NCBI GenBank assembly: GCA_964030785.1
Contig: OZ034967.1
Location: forward strand, 64,614,742 to 64,678,741
Origin: Siderastrea siderea
Lineage: Eukaryota > Cnidaria > Anthozoa > Scleractinia > Rhizangiidae
Direction of reading: 5' to 3'
DNA length: 64,000 bases
Shown: piece by piece, positions 33,970-44,555 of the stretch
Numbering within the stretch: position 1 is the first letter of the stretch
Layout of the letters: the number at the start of each line of letters is the position of its first letter
Translations under genes and position numbers: made by a program
Notes under the pieces: generated by a model
What the model saw: the letters and a program-made list of their open reading frames with translations, nothing else
Told to the model about the DNA's origin: nothing
Databases searched by the model: none

Positions 33970-35549
33970 TTAAGAGCTACGTGGCCGTAGTTTTGGTGCT
34001 ATGACAGCTAAGTTTTAGTAACACTTTCTAAAGTGACAGTAATGGACCAGTTTTGTTAAAAGTCACTGTATAAGTGCATTGAAACTATTTATAAGAGTTT
34101 TTGGCATAGGTGTTGGCATGAATTTTGGCATGGGTTTTTGGTGTAAGTACACTGAAACTATTAGCAAGGGTTTCCAACTAAGGGTGGCCATTAATTTTGT
34201 CCACAAAAACGGATAACAAGTTAAAAGTGGTGGGCCAACTTTTTCAAGTTCTGTCGTTTTGTGTCAGGGAAAATAAGAATTTTTATGATTTGTCCTACAG
34301 TCGAAAATTCACTTTGTGTTGTTCCCTTGATTGATGGTCTAGGACATATTTGTTGTGTTTCAGCAAAGGTACTCAGAAAATATTGTAAACTCTTCTCTTG
34401 GAGGTTACCTCAAACCAGTTCCGGTTTTGACGCCATGCAGCCGGTTATGACGCCATGCTTGCGTCACGCAAGGTAAACAAAACTGAATTGTGTCACATTA
34501 CACTAACAACATTACTACTAATTTGTCAACGTCTCATACTTATATGTCATAGAAAAACCACTGCCAACCTTTTGGTAGCGGTATAAGGTAGTGGTACACG
34601 TCTTACATATAACGCATGCGCAAGTAAACACTACCTTATACATTTAACTTTGCCCAAAGCAAAATATGAATAAATATTTCACCGCGTGATAAAGACGGAC
34701 TTGTCACATTGTGACCCGAAGAGTAACGAGTTGAAATGATTTCGCTAATCCTCATGCAATTTGTTTCAATGAATGTTTCACCGCTTTAGAACTGTGAAAT
34801 TATCACAAAGAAAAGAACTGAGCTCCGATAATTTCGCCAATTCTGGCAACATGTTTAGTTTGTTTCATATTACTTTTTTGCATTTCCCAGGCTAATTGTT
34901 CGTTTTTTAGATTTGACTAAATCGTTACGAATTTCAAGTCAACCTTTTTACTTTTGCAAGGGGATTACCGGATTAGCAAACCGGGTTTAAACATTATGTC
35001 ATGAGATACGCCTTTACGTGTTTGAGCGTGGAATTTACGATTTCGCTTTCCCCAGATGCCGAGAATCTGCTCGTGTTTATCGAGCAATATATTTTGATTT
35101 TACTTCTATGCTGAATGTTTGTATTCACGGTCTAGGCGCAACAGTCAATATTTCTTCGTCTCTGTATAAACATTTTCAGTTGTGGGCGAATTCCTACCGA
35201 CTGTCAACATTTGAGTTGAATTCTTTTTTTCAGCGTAATAAATAAAATGCGATAAGAAAGATAAGCTGAGACACCAGAGATGAAACATTACATAATTCAG
35301 TGACACTATAATCAAAATATTGTGTTACACAGTCACCGGTTCGTATATTGAACGAAGTAAAAATACGCTCTAACATTTGTTAACCTGGGGGGTGGGATGG
35401 GTCTAAATGGCAGGTTTAAATGCCCACTAGGCTTTCTTGTTTAGTACATTTGAATTATCAAAAGGAGTCATAACTATTGTCTACAAGGTGATAAAAATAT
35501 GGTTAGGAAAAATCTTTAAAAACTATTAAAACATTTCTTACAGGAAAAA

Positions 35550-36714
35550 ATGAGTGGCAACGAGACCATTAGTTGTGATGTTCCTGACTGGGTTGGAATC
35601 CCGACGGGGCACGACTCAGCAGCTCACATCAATGAAACCCTAGTGGCAGCGGTGAACATTCCGTTCTGTTTTTTTGCATTCCTTAGTAACCTGGCCATCA
35701 TCGTCGCGATCATCAAAACACCTTCACTTCAGAAACCGTGTAACACCCTGCTGTGTAGCCTGGCCGCCACCGACTGCCTGTCGGGTATCACTGCTCAGCC
35801 AATATTTGTTGCTCTACGATTGGCCCTCTATCATGCGGCCTCGACATGTGGTTATCAAGATAAGCTATTTAAAGCTTTTTACGTTACCATCATGCTTACG
35901 TCTGGATGGTCTTTTGCCTTTCTAACTGTTATCAGCTTCGATCGTTATTACGCGCTGTCGAGGCCTTTCGTGTATCGCACAAGGATGACCAACAAAGGTA
36001 AAATTCTCGTTTTTGTAATTCAATGTAATTACATTTGCAGTATAATGGGATGATTCAAAGACATGTAATGCGACGCGAATTGGGCAATATGATATGATGT
36101 GATGTGATGTGATACGATGCGTTGTAACGAGTACCTGTGGTCTAGAATTGGTTCGCTATTGTATGTCCTCCTTATTCTTTGTTTAACAAAAAAAAAAGTT
36201 GTACGAATAAGTAACTCACAAATTCCAGGAAGTAATCAGTATGTGTACTTTCATCCTTATAGGCGTCCTAAAGGTGATTGTCTTGACCGGAGTGAGCTGG
36301 CTTCTGTTAACAGGCATAGTTCAGATTGAGCTCTCCTCTGTCCCTGGAAAGATTTTTGCCATCACCTTGCCGATTGTTTTCATTGCAGTCCCAACTGTCA
36401 ATCATGTAAAAATGTTTTTCGCCATTCGTCGTCATAACAACTTCGCAGTAGGGGCAAACGTGTCACTGTCGGTGGTGTTTCGGCGAGAGAAGAAAGTGGC
36501 TCTGGACATGGCTATTATTAGTTTGGTTCTTTTGCTATCCCTTGCACCAACTGTATTGAACAAAATCATTCAATCTTCATATCCAAAGATGTACACTTTT
36601 TTGCAACCATGGACACTAACAATGGTTTTTCTAAACTCTTCCTTAAATCCCATAATATACACGCTGAGAAACCAAGCACTTAGAGATGGGATGAAGTACA
36701 TCTTAATTGGGTAG
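35550..36714 (+). CDS. Receptor D: class A (rhodopsin-like) GPCR
   Basis: Exon 1 is 35550-35997 and exon 2 is 36263-36714, with a short 265-bp intron in the same phase-1 position, giving 299 residues. The acceptor ending at 35543 precedes the ATG. It has sequons NET near residue 4 and at the end of the N-terminal tail, CDVPDW, SNLAII in TM1, LAATD in TM2 and a full DRY (SFDRYYAL) at the end of TM3, where the paralogues have DRH. It also has W in TM4, VPTVNHVKMFFAI in TM5, SLAP in TM6 and NSSLNPIIY in TM7. ECL2 is about ten residues without cysteine. It stops directly after LIG with no extended tail. Compared with B and C it has lost most of the intronic minisatellite. It probably couples to a G protein in the plasma membrane; the ligand is unknown. 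Confidence 0.92.
36085..36122 (+). repeat. Residual GTGAT repeats in intron of receptor D
   Basis: About five GATGT/GATAC units are all that remains of the array that fills the introns of A-C. Confidence 0.7.
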
Positions 36715-37471
36715 ATCACGTTTAACTGTAATATCATTGGATGGATTGTTATGAGTTATTCCGTTACTTCTGAATTATAGGACTTTTCCATCACCACTTT
36801 TAATTCTTGGTATTGATCAAATATTTTTTTAACTGGAATAAAGTAATGCCGATAGTTTTTCACAACTCAAATGACTTTTCTGTTTCGACACAGATGACGC
36901 CATTTACTTTGGAACATTGGACATTAGCCGTTCCAGTCTTTCTTGTCACAGAAAATAACAAAATATTTTCTTAGACACAGTTGTGTCATAATTTTATACA
37001 TAAATGACATGTAAATGTAAATAATTGTAAATGTAAATAAATCGATATAGCGAAATGTCTCCAGGTTCAAAAGTTTATCGCAACAAAAACAAAAACCACC
37101 TAACGCCTCGTAACTGCAAGCGTTGTAATCACGCTGTGAGTATTTTGTCGCTCGATCACAACAGTCTGTGGAACGTGAAACCTTAGGAAGTCTTAAGAAG
37201 CCAATCAATATTCTGGTCTAAATGCTGAACGAAACGCATATAAGCGGAATCCAGAAATTGGCTCGGCGCCATCCCAGCAATTCTGAACATTTCCTTAGGC
37301 CTTTCTCGCGGCGAGTGAGAAAAACCACCGGCACTCAGTGTAAACTATACTTGAAATTTCAAACGTTTTCTTTCCTCCACAAACACAATATGACCTGGAA
37401 AAAGGACTATGAAAGTTTCTTTCAAAGTCACCTTTAAATTAACATACCTGTATTTTAACGTCACATCAGGT
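36715..37471. other. 3' flank of receptor D; nothing recognised
   Basis: AT-rich, with AAATGTAAATAAATCG near 37030. No frame with known motifs. Confidence 0.4.
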
Positions 37472-38316
37472 ATTTTTAGCAGAGCCCGCGCGCTAGCGCG
37501 TCAGCGGAGCACCATTGTTTAGCAAATTTGTTAACCTATCAAGCCAATAAATTTCTTAGTGACGTAATAGTTACGTGACCGTCCGTCCCTCCGTACGTCT
37601 GTCCTTCCGTCCGCTCCACAGGGTCACCAATATGAATTGTCTTACATTGGATATAATCCTGTGCTGAACCCCGTATTTTTGGCGCGAAATCGCATGGTGA
37701 CCCGCGTTGTAGCAAAACAAGCAAAGACAAAAAAAGTCAAAAACGAATTTGTTAATGGAAAAAAAAAGTTCAAAGGAATACTCAGTTGTCTTTTTCGTGG
37801 AAGGCTAAAAGTTCAATTAAGGCGAAAAAGATTAGGCGATAAAGTTCAGGCGAAAATTCTAATTTGCCTTGTCGGTTCTGTTGCGAACTCCGTCGGCACA
37901 CCGCTTGAGTTAGCAGCATTTCGCAGCAGTTTCGACGCCAAATATAGCAGATTTAGTGATTTTTTTTTTCTTCTGTCCACAACCATGGTTTTTGCCGCGG
38001 TCCGAACACATTTTGCCAATAAAAACACCAGCATTTTCATGTTGATAGGCAGCGTGTCACGAAGAAAGAAGTAAGTAGTAAAATTAACACACGAAGATAA
38101 AATTAAACGCTCATGGCCTAGTGGACCAATCGCCGGCCTACGACGCTATCGGGCCGAGTTCGGCTCTCAGCGAGAACATGAATTTTTTTCTTTTTTCTTT
38201 TTTTAACGAATTGAATGAAAGTATTTTTACAAATGAATAGGTGCCAGCAAAAAACAAAACAAAAACAGAAACAAAAGGGGGGCTCCGCTTTTAGGCTTAG
38301 CTAAATCTATATATTA
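37472..38316 (+). mobile_element. Interspersed repeat family R, copy 3
   Basis: Opposite orientation to the copy at 326-1654. Left end TTTTTAGCAGAGCCCGCG and right end GGCTCCGCTTTTAGGC plus AAATCTATATATTA. Shares the AAAAGTTCAAAGGAATACTC / CTTTTTCGTGGAAGG segment with the third copy near 51050. Contains short CCGTCC-type repeats near 37578-37615. No conserved protein. Confidence 0.7.
38105..38178 (+). repeat. tRNA-like sequence (SINE head candidate)
   Basis: ATGGCCTAGTGGACCAATCG fits a tRNA A box and GAGTTCGGCTCTC fits a weak B box at tRNA-like spacing. I could not fold a cloverleaf with a proper anticodon stem, so a tRNA-derived SINE or relic is more likely than a working tRNA. Confidence 0.4.
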
Positions 38317-38664
38317 TTCATTTAGCCGTGTTTCTTACAACTTTTTGACTACACCTCTACCTCCATCATTTGTTCCCTAATTCAATTGAATTCCTTATAC
38401 TGCACCAATAATTCGTTTGTCAAACCTGTAAATAGAAAACTTTTCTGATTCGTCTACAACGAAATATATCGATGCTATACCACAGATCTCTGGTTTAGCA
38501 TCCACACCTGATCTTTGAAGTATGGTCGTCGTTATGTTTCACAGCAAAGTATGGATGTTATGGTTAGACCTCTGGACTCAGTTTAGGTTAAAACTGAAAT
38601 CCGAGATCATGAAATCAAGAACTGAACCGACATGATGAACTGAAATCATGTTAGGCAAGTCACA

Positions 38665-38695
<31 letters not shown>

Positions 38696-38763
38696 CTTTT
38701 TTTACCCTGAAAGGCCAATCAGTGATCAGTGCATCACTGGTATAATTACTCAGACTTATATCC
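38317..38763. other. Non-coding, with (AAAT)n at 38664-38693
   Basis: A short AAAT/AATA microsatellite precedes the foldback element. Nothing else recognised. Confidence 0.6.
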
Positions 38764-39438
38764 TCAGGTCTATTAAGGACTGGGTCATTTGAGGTACATT
38801 CAAAAATGAAGGGGGGTGGTCTTTCTCAGTAAGTATGCAACCTATTGACACGAAATTAAGCAAAAAGATGAAACTTGTTACGAAGGCTCATTTTGATAAA
38901 CAGCTGTCACAATAGGGATCACGTGACTAATTAAGGTATTGAATTTCCATATTATTCTTTAGGCGAGATGCAGGAGAACGTATGCAAACCTAACTTACAA
39001 AATGACGTCTTAATAGTTTTCCTTGCATTAAGTTCTACACGAAATTAACTGGAAGGCGTGTCCAGGTCACATGGTCATTGAAGTGTCATGATTTTGCTGT
39101 CACGCAATAGCCATAAGACCCTCATCCAGGGTAGGGAGACCACCTTTCCAGTTACATTTGGAAAGTACCTCATAAAGGTAGAAACGCAATCACTGGAAAT
39201 GCCAGGTAAACGTATTTTCTCTTCGTGTGCGGAAGCCCTAAGGGACAAAACCGGAAGTAACACCTTAATTGGTCACGCAATGTGTTGCCATGGAAATGTC
39301 AACGTCAAAAATACTATATCAACACGACAAAGGCCATGGCCAAGCCTCATACTTATCACATGTTTCCTTTTGAAGATAGACCACCCCCATTACTTTCTGG
39401 ATCAAATACTTGCAGACCCAGTCCTTAATATACCTGAG
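38764..39438. mobile_element. 675-bp foldback MITE
   Basis: CTCAGGTCTATTAAGGACTG on the left pairs with CAGTCCTTAATATACCTGAG on the right. GGGGGTGGTCTTTCT near 38814 pairs with AGATAGACCACCCCC near 39374. The 125-codon frame across its right half is not related to any protein I know. Confidence 0.8.
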
Positions 39439-39959
39439 TCTGACACACGCTGTTTTCGGTTTTGAGATTTCTGCTTGGCAGTATTTTTGCTTTCTATTGG
39501 TTTGGTCACCTTAAAGACATAACATTTAATGTAATTTTCTGTAGAATTCTGAGCGCTCTCAGGAAGGCACCGTGTAGGGTGGTTAGTTTAGACAAATAAC
39601 GAATATAAGCTAGTTGTTTTCATTTTAAATTGTGTAAAGGAGTCAGGCATTTCATTTTTGCCCCACCAGTTCAATGAATAACGGTAAATTTTATCGCGTG
39701 GGGTTAGTTTTAGGGTTTATTGCAGATTTGAAAAAAATATTTTCTGCATCCATTTACTCTCAATCGATTGCAAGGCTATGTTGTACATATCACCGTTAAC
39801 TGATTTAGGAATCAGTTCCAAGCAGCCTAGTACCCAGGCGTTCTCCTCCCGCTCACTCAACTCGACTTGGTGCGAAATGTCGTAACGTCGCCTTGTCGTG
39901 GTATGCCATTCGGTGACGTCAAGAAATTTCGCGCCAAGTCGTGTGACCGAGAAGTACTG
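39439..39959. other. No recognised feature
   Basis: Intergenic sequence before upstream block IV. No supported gene. Confidence 0.4.
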
Positions 39960-40758
39960 TTTTGCTCATTCTCACTCGCCAGTGTGAGCTTGCCAACACG
40001 ATTTTGACCGCACCCTTTAACTGCCGCACTTATACAGCTACGGTTCGTCCGTTTTGTCATGGTGCATTCCCGCGTTTTTTTTTTAGCAGACATTTTTTAG
40101 TACTGTGCGCTATTGCTAGTGCCGTTAAAGTGCTCTTACTAACTCGTGAAACAATATCTAGCAATGAGTGTCTAATAGTCCGAAAGTAAACAAAAGAAAA
40201 CAATGCAATTATAGTGACATATCGCACGAGTTACGTCCTTGGAAAGTATATCTATTTTCTGCTACTTAGAAAACCGTGAACACTAAGAATTATTTTTGGA
40301 ACGTTCATTCTGTCGCGATCAATCAGACGTTAAACAAAACCACAAGAAAAAAAACCGCAAACACGAAAGTAATTATGTTTAGGGCTTGCGGTTTATTCAG
40401 TGTCGTATTTTTATCACAATAAAAATTCCAGAATTAACTCTAGTGTTATGGTTTTTAGTTGCACTGTAAAGGTAGCCAAATCGTTTTTTTTTTTTTTCCT
40501 GTTTTTTTTCCTGGTTTGTCTTCCACTAAACCAAAGAAATGTTTTATTTAAAACGATTAGACGTTTTATTTAAAGTGTATATGACAGATTTTTATTTATT
40601 TGCCTGCTCGAATCTAAATGGCATCCTGATATGAAAATCAAAAATTATTTTTCGATTTCGATTTTCCTTCCCCGCGCTTTTGCCGTTTAAAAACGTGAAA
40701 TTTTACTTCCGGGTCATGTCAAAAACCGAGCAAAGGGAGACCTGGGCATAGTCACGTT

Positions 40759-41830
40759 GTGACGTCATACCAGGAACGGAGTCGATGCCAAAACAGACTA
40801 CGTGGGCCGCGTTGCAGAGATCTAATACAATTTATTTCTCTTTATTCTGCAACCGACAAATTAAGCACGAAATTATGTCAAACCGCTGATGTTATAAGTA
40901 ATCTGGGCAGTGATTTGGAGATTTTAGAGTCTATTGAATGCGAATCGCCACCTTCTGAAGTTGAAAGCGAAACAGAACTCGAGATCGAGAAAGAAGCTAT
41001 TAAGAACTCCAAAAGGTCCTTACATAGACAATCGGCTTGCCGATGAAAATTGAGAGAATACTATTAAAGGGACACTGTCACCAATATCTAGATAACTTTG
41101 AAAAGCAAAAGGATATATTATAATCAGCGGAAATCCAAAAAATACTGGTTGAATTTCGTTTACAATTACTCTACCAGTTCTCTGAGACTATAATTGGGTG
41201 TGTTTTGCTGCGGATTGCTAGGATGGATATGGTTGCAACTTGAAAACATCAGGCTGGTGTTTTCAAGTTTTCCCTTTGTTTCGTGGAAAAATCGCCAGTA
41301 ACTGGCTACGGTTTGTTCTTCCTTTGAGGAAATCATTTGATTTCCTTTTCTTGACGTTCTAGGAGTATTCTGTGTACGTGAAAAAAGCATTTAATTCAAA
41401 TTTCAGCACATTTTCACCCCAAAACGTAAAAAATCCCCGTGACAGTGTCCCTTTAAGAGATAGAGGAGACAGAACGAAGAAAACAGAATCTAGAAAACTT
41501 ATTTGATGGTACCGATCACCCCCCAGTGTAAATATTATAATCGTGCTCGGCTAAATAAACCTTGTCCGCGTTCGGCTAAATAAACGCCTGTTATGCAGGT
41601 TATACTTTCATACTCTTACAGGTGTAGATGTGGTAACTGTGCCATTTGCAAAACGCCGTAGATTGTCTTTGGTTCAAAGAAATTCAGAAATGTGTCGAAT
41701 CTCTCGAAGCGTTGTTCTCGCGAAGCCGCAAACTTGACACAACAACGGGATGTGTAGCAACGCACCCGGTACTGTTCAGTGTTGTCTGACTAAAACTGAT
41801 GGTGGCTACGATCAGATGCAGAAAATATAA
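40759..41830 (+). pseudogene. P2X7-type intracellular-domain gene fragment, left arm
   Basis: First segment (to 41046) has an acidic stretch SDLEILESIECESPPSEVES that is conserved in the right arm. It is followed by the MITE at 41068-41452 and then remnants of a coiled-coil segment. Second segment, after an acceptor-like TACTCTTACAG ending 41621, reads YRCRCGNCAICKT. After a frameshift it continues KEIQKCVESLEALFS and GCVATHPVLFSVV. CxCGxC, (CC)KEI and CxxxHP are the hallmarks of the zinc-binding C-terminal domain of P2X7 receptors, which occurs without the channel in many cnidarian proteins. The channel part is absent. The MITE, frameshifts and stops make it non-functional. Confidence 0.65.
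41068..41452. mobile_element. TTAA-flanked MITE inside the P2X7-type fragment
   Basis: 385 bp, AGGGACACTGTCAC ... GTGACAGTGTCCCT, bordered by TTAA at 41064-41067 and 41453-41456. The equivalent place in the right arm (about 42930 and about 42695) lacks it, so it inserted after the inverted array formed. Confidence 0.9.
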
Positions 41831-42239
41831 TAAGATAGATGGAAGAAAGTATCGTTAGATTGGTTCGGAAGAGATGTGAGTAATTCTCTGCATTCTTGTG
41901 GACTCTCTGAAACGTTGTTGTTTTATGTCTATGTAAATTGTGCAATAGATAATTTGATTGATATTTCAGGTCTTATAATAAGCTGCAGTAAGATTATTAA
42001 ATGAAGATTAGAGTTTGCTCATTCCTTTAAAAACTTAGTCAGACATGTTTTCATCATAATTTTATTATTATCCGTAGTCCAGTTGTGCACAAATGAGGGA
42101 TGTTATAATCTTTACCGCGGTTATGAATCAACACTGGTCACTGATATCGGAGGTAAACAGTGCAGAAATTTCGAGTGTCAATTTGCCTAAGCGTAATGCA
42201 ACAGGAATGTCTCAGAGAGTCCACAAGAACGCAGAGACC

Positions 42240-43160
42240 TTCTCACTTCCCTTCCGAACTAATCTGACAATAATTTGTTCCGTCTATTGTATTATATTTT
42301 GCTGCATCTGATCGTAGCGGTCATCTGTTTTATTAGGCAAACAACACTGAATCTCAGGTGCATTGTTTCACATCCTGTTGTTGTGACAAGTTCGCGGCTT
42401 TGCGCGAGACAACAGCACTTCGAGAGACTCGACACTTTTCTGAATTTCTTTGCAGCAAAGACAATCTACGGTGTTTTGCAGATGGTTTATGGCACAGTTA
42501 CTACATCTACACGTGTAAGAGTATGAAAGTATAACCTGCATAACAGGCGTTTATTTAGCCGAGCAGGATTATAATATTTACATCAGCAGATGAGAAATCG
42601 TGGCATTTCTTCCTATGTCTCGAGCGCATCGGTACCATCACATAGGTTTTCTAGATTTTGTTTTCTTCGTTCTGCCTCTTCTATCTCTCGATAGTATTCC
42701 CTAAGTCAATTTCAATCGGCAAGCGGCTTGTCTGTGTAAAGACCTTCTGGTTCTGATTAGTCTTCTTTCTCGTTCCCGAGTTCTGTTTCGCCTTAATATT
42801 TACACCGGGAGATGAGAAATCGTTGCATTTCTTGCTGTCTCGAGCGCTTCAATACCATGAAATAGATTTTCTAGAGTGTGATTTATTCGTTCTACCTCCT
42901 TTGTCTCTTGATAGTATTCTCTAAGTCAATATTCATCGGCAAGTGGCTTGTCTTTTTAAGGATCTTCTGGTTCTGAATAGCTTCTTTCTCGATCTCGAGA
43001 TCTGTTTCGCTTTCAATTTCAGAAGTTGGCGATTCGCATTTGATGGACTCTAAAATCTCCACATCACTGCCCAGATTACTAGTAACATCAGCAGTTTCAC
43101 ATAATTTCTTGCTTAATTTGGCGGTTGCAGAATAAAAAAAAATAAAATGTATTAGATCTC
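42240..43160 (-). pseudogene. P2X7-type intracellular-domain gene fragments, right arm
   Basis: Two minus-strand pieces. 43150-42800 encodes the acidic N-terminal region (KLCETADVTSNLGSDVEILE). 42796-42240 encodes the end of that region, a coiled coil (EYYREIEEAERRKQNLENL) and the cysteine-rich domain, where DCLCCKEIQKSVESL is preserved better than in the left arm. Stops and frame changes are present in both. The CCKEI signature supports the family call. Confidence 0.65.
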
Positions 43161-44437
43161 CGCAATGCAGCCCATGTAGTTTGTTAGCTTTAGTTTAGGC
43201 ATCGACTCCGTTCCTGGTATGACGTCACAACGTGACTATGCCCAGGTCTCCCTTTGCGCGGCTTTTGACATGACCGGAAGTAAAATTTCACGTTTTTAAA
43301 CGGCAAAAGCGCGGGGAAGGAAAATCGAAATCGAAAAATAATTTTTGACATTAATATCAGGATGCCATTAAGATTCGATCAGGCAAAAAAAAAATATGTC
43401 CTGTACACTTTAAACAATTAGGCGTTTCTCTTTCGGCTGCGCATCGTTGACTATTAGTTACTCGTGGACGCTGTGTTACATGATCCATATACAAGTCCAA
43501 TACAAAATCTCCTTTTGAAGGGTCTTATTAAGATTGCTGTTATTTTAAATAGAATCTTAAAAAATAAGTTTGTTATTGTTGACCAGCCGGATGCTAGGCA
43601 ATATACTGAAGTTTGAACATGGAAATTTGCATCGTCATTTCGCGTCTACATGTAATGACGGCACAGAATGATTTCTCCACAGCAATGTTTCTATTAAAAA
43701 AAATGCTAGTGAAACAATCTAAAGATTTTGCCGTTTTATTTCTTGGCAAAACGTTTCATATTTTGGGGAATATAAGGTATAAATTTTAAGACACGAGAAA
43801 AGCATAGCCGGTTGTAGAATTGCGGTTGTAGAATTACGGAAATGTACCATTATATTTCTGGCGATAAATAGCACACTTGAAAAAAATTCTAGTGCATCTC
43901 AGTATGGCGAACATGAAGAGCTGGTTGTGAAACCAAAGCCTTAGAACATGCTCTGCTCTTGCCTAGTTACTATAGAGCTTAGACCGAGTTTCCTAGAATA
44001 TATCTAAGAACGTGTTAATATACCTCGAAAACCACATCTACCGACAAAATCGAAGATAAATGAAGCGGAAAACAAAAGCAAATCCATGACGATTTAGAGT
44101 AGCTAACATTAAAACGCAGGTCCTAAAAGAACAAGCAAACATGATGGTGCCATTTTTGTCGTTGTCCGCGAATTAGCGTTAAAAGGGTGGTGTTTATAGT
44201 ACTATGACAGCTATTTTAAGTAACATTTTCTAATTCAGAATTAATAAGAGTTTTTGGCTATAAAGATGGTCAGAATTGAAATGGACTGGAACAAGAAAAT
44301 GGCAGGTCAACCTTTTCTACGTTTTTCATTTTGTGTAAGAAAAAATGATTTGCTCTACAGTCAAGTATTCACTTTGTAATCTCCTTTTGGTCCTCTAGGG
44401 GATATTCTAAGCAGTATGTCTACTTTAATCCTTACAG

Positions 44438-44555
44438 GCGCGCTAAAGGTGATTGCCTTGACCGGAGTGAGCTGGTTTCTGTTAATGGCATTGCTCAGTC
44501 TGTCGCTGTGGTGATTTTTGCCATCGCTACGCAGATTATCTTTATTGCACGCTTT
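44438..44555 (+). pseudogene. Receptor H: truncated GPCR exon 2
   Basis: The acceptor CTTTAATCCTTACAG ends at 44437. The exon reads GALKVIALTGVSWFLLM, equivalent to TM4, then diverges and hits a TGA. Homology to D continues to about 44555 (ATTATCTTTATTGCA, part of TM5) and stops. There is no exon 1: the upstream block is joined almost directly to the last 45 bp of a D-type intron. Non-functional. Confidence 0.9.

Larger units (their letters stand above)
31285..35540 (+). repeat. Conserved upstream block III (upstream of receptor D)
   Basis: Collinear with block II through about 34390, apart from the MITE at 33447-33969 and its flanking hairpin half. The remaining 1.1 kb up to the D acceptor has little similarity to C. 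No conserved frame is seen. With the D exons it makes the second 8.4-kb tandem unit. Confidence 0.8.
40558..43424. repeat. 2.9-kb inverted array of P2X7-domain gene fragments
   Basis: The left arm (+) and right arm (-) are reverse complements from the outer ends (TTTAAAGTGTATATGACAG and CCTGTACACTTTAAA) inward, with an unpaired centre near 41840-42230. The right arm is made of two overlapping partial copies joined near 42796 (TCTGTTTCGCCTTAATATT). Shared parts, in order, are a promoter-like stretch with GTGACGTCATACC, an acidic N-terminal coding segment, a coiled-coil segment and a cysteine-rich domain. The insertion splits upstream block IV. Confidence 0.75.
39960..44437 (+). repeat. Conserved upstream block IV, split by an insertion
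   Basis: 39960-40260 matches 23860-24120 (GTACTGTGCGCTATTGCTAG versus GTACCGTGCTCTATTGCGAA). 43435-44400 matches 24235-25270 (for example GACCAGCCGGATGCTAGGCA). About 3.1 kb containing the P2X7-type inverted array lies between them. The block runs straight into the truncated exon 2 of receptor H. Confidence 0.75.

Noticed and set aside
38105..38178. Possible functional tRNA gene
   Set aside because: A and B boxes are visible but no cloverleaf with a proper anticodon stem can be drawn; kept only as a SINE-like sequence.
39088..39465. 125-codon frame
   Set aside because: Lies over one arm of the foldback element at 38764-39438 and resembles no protein.
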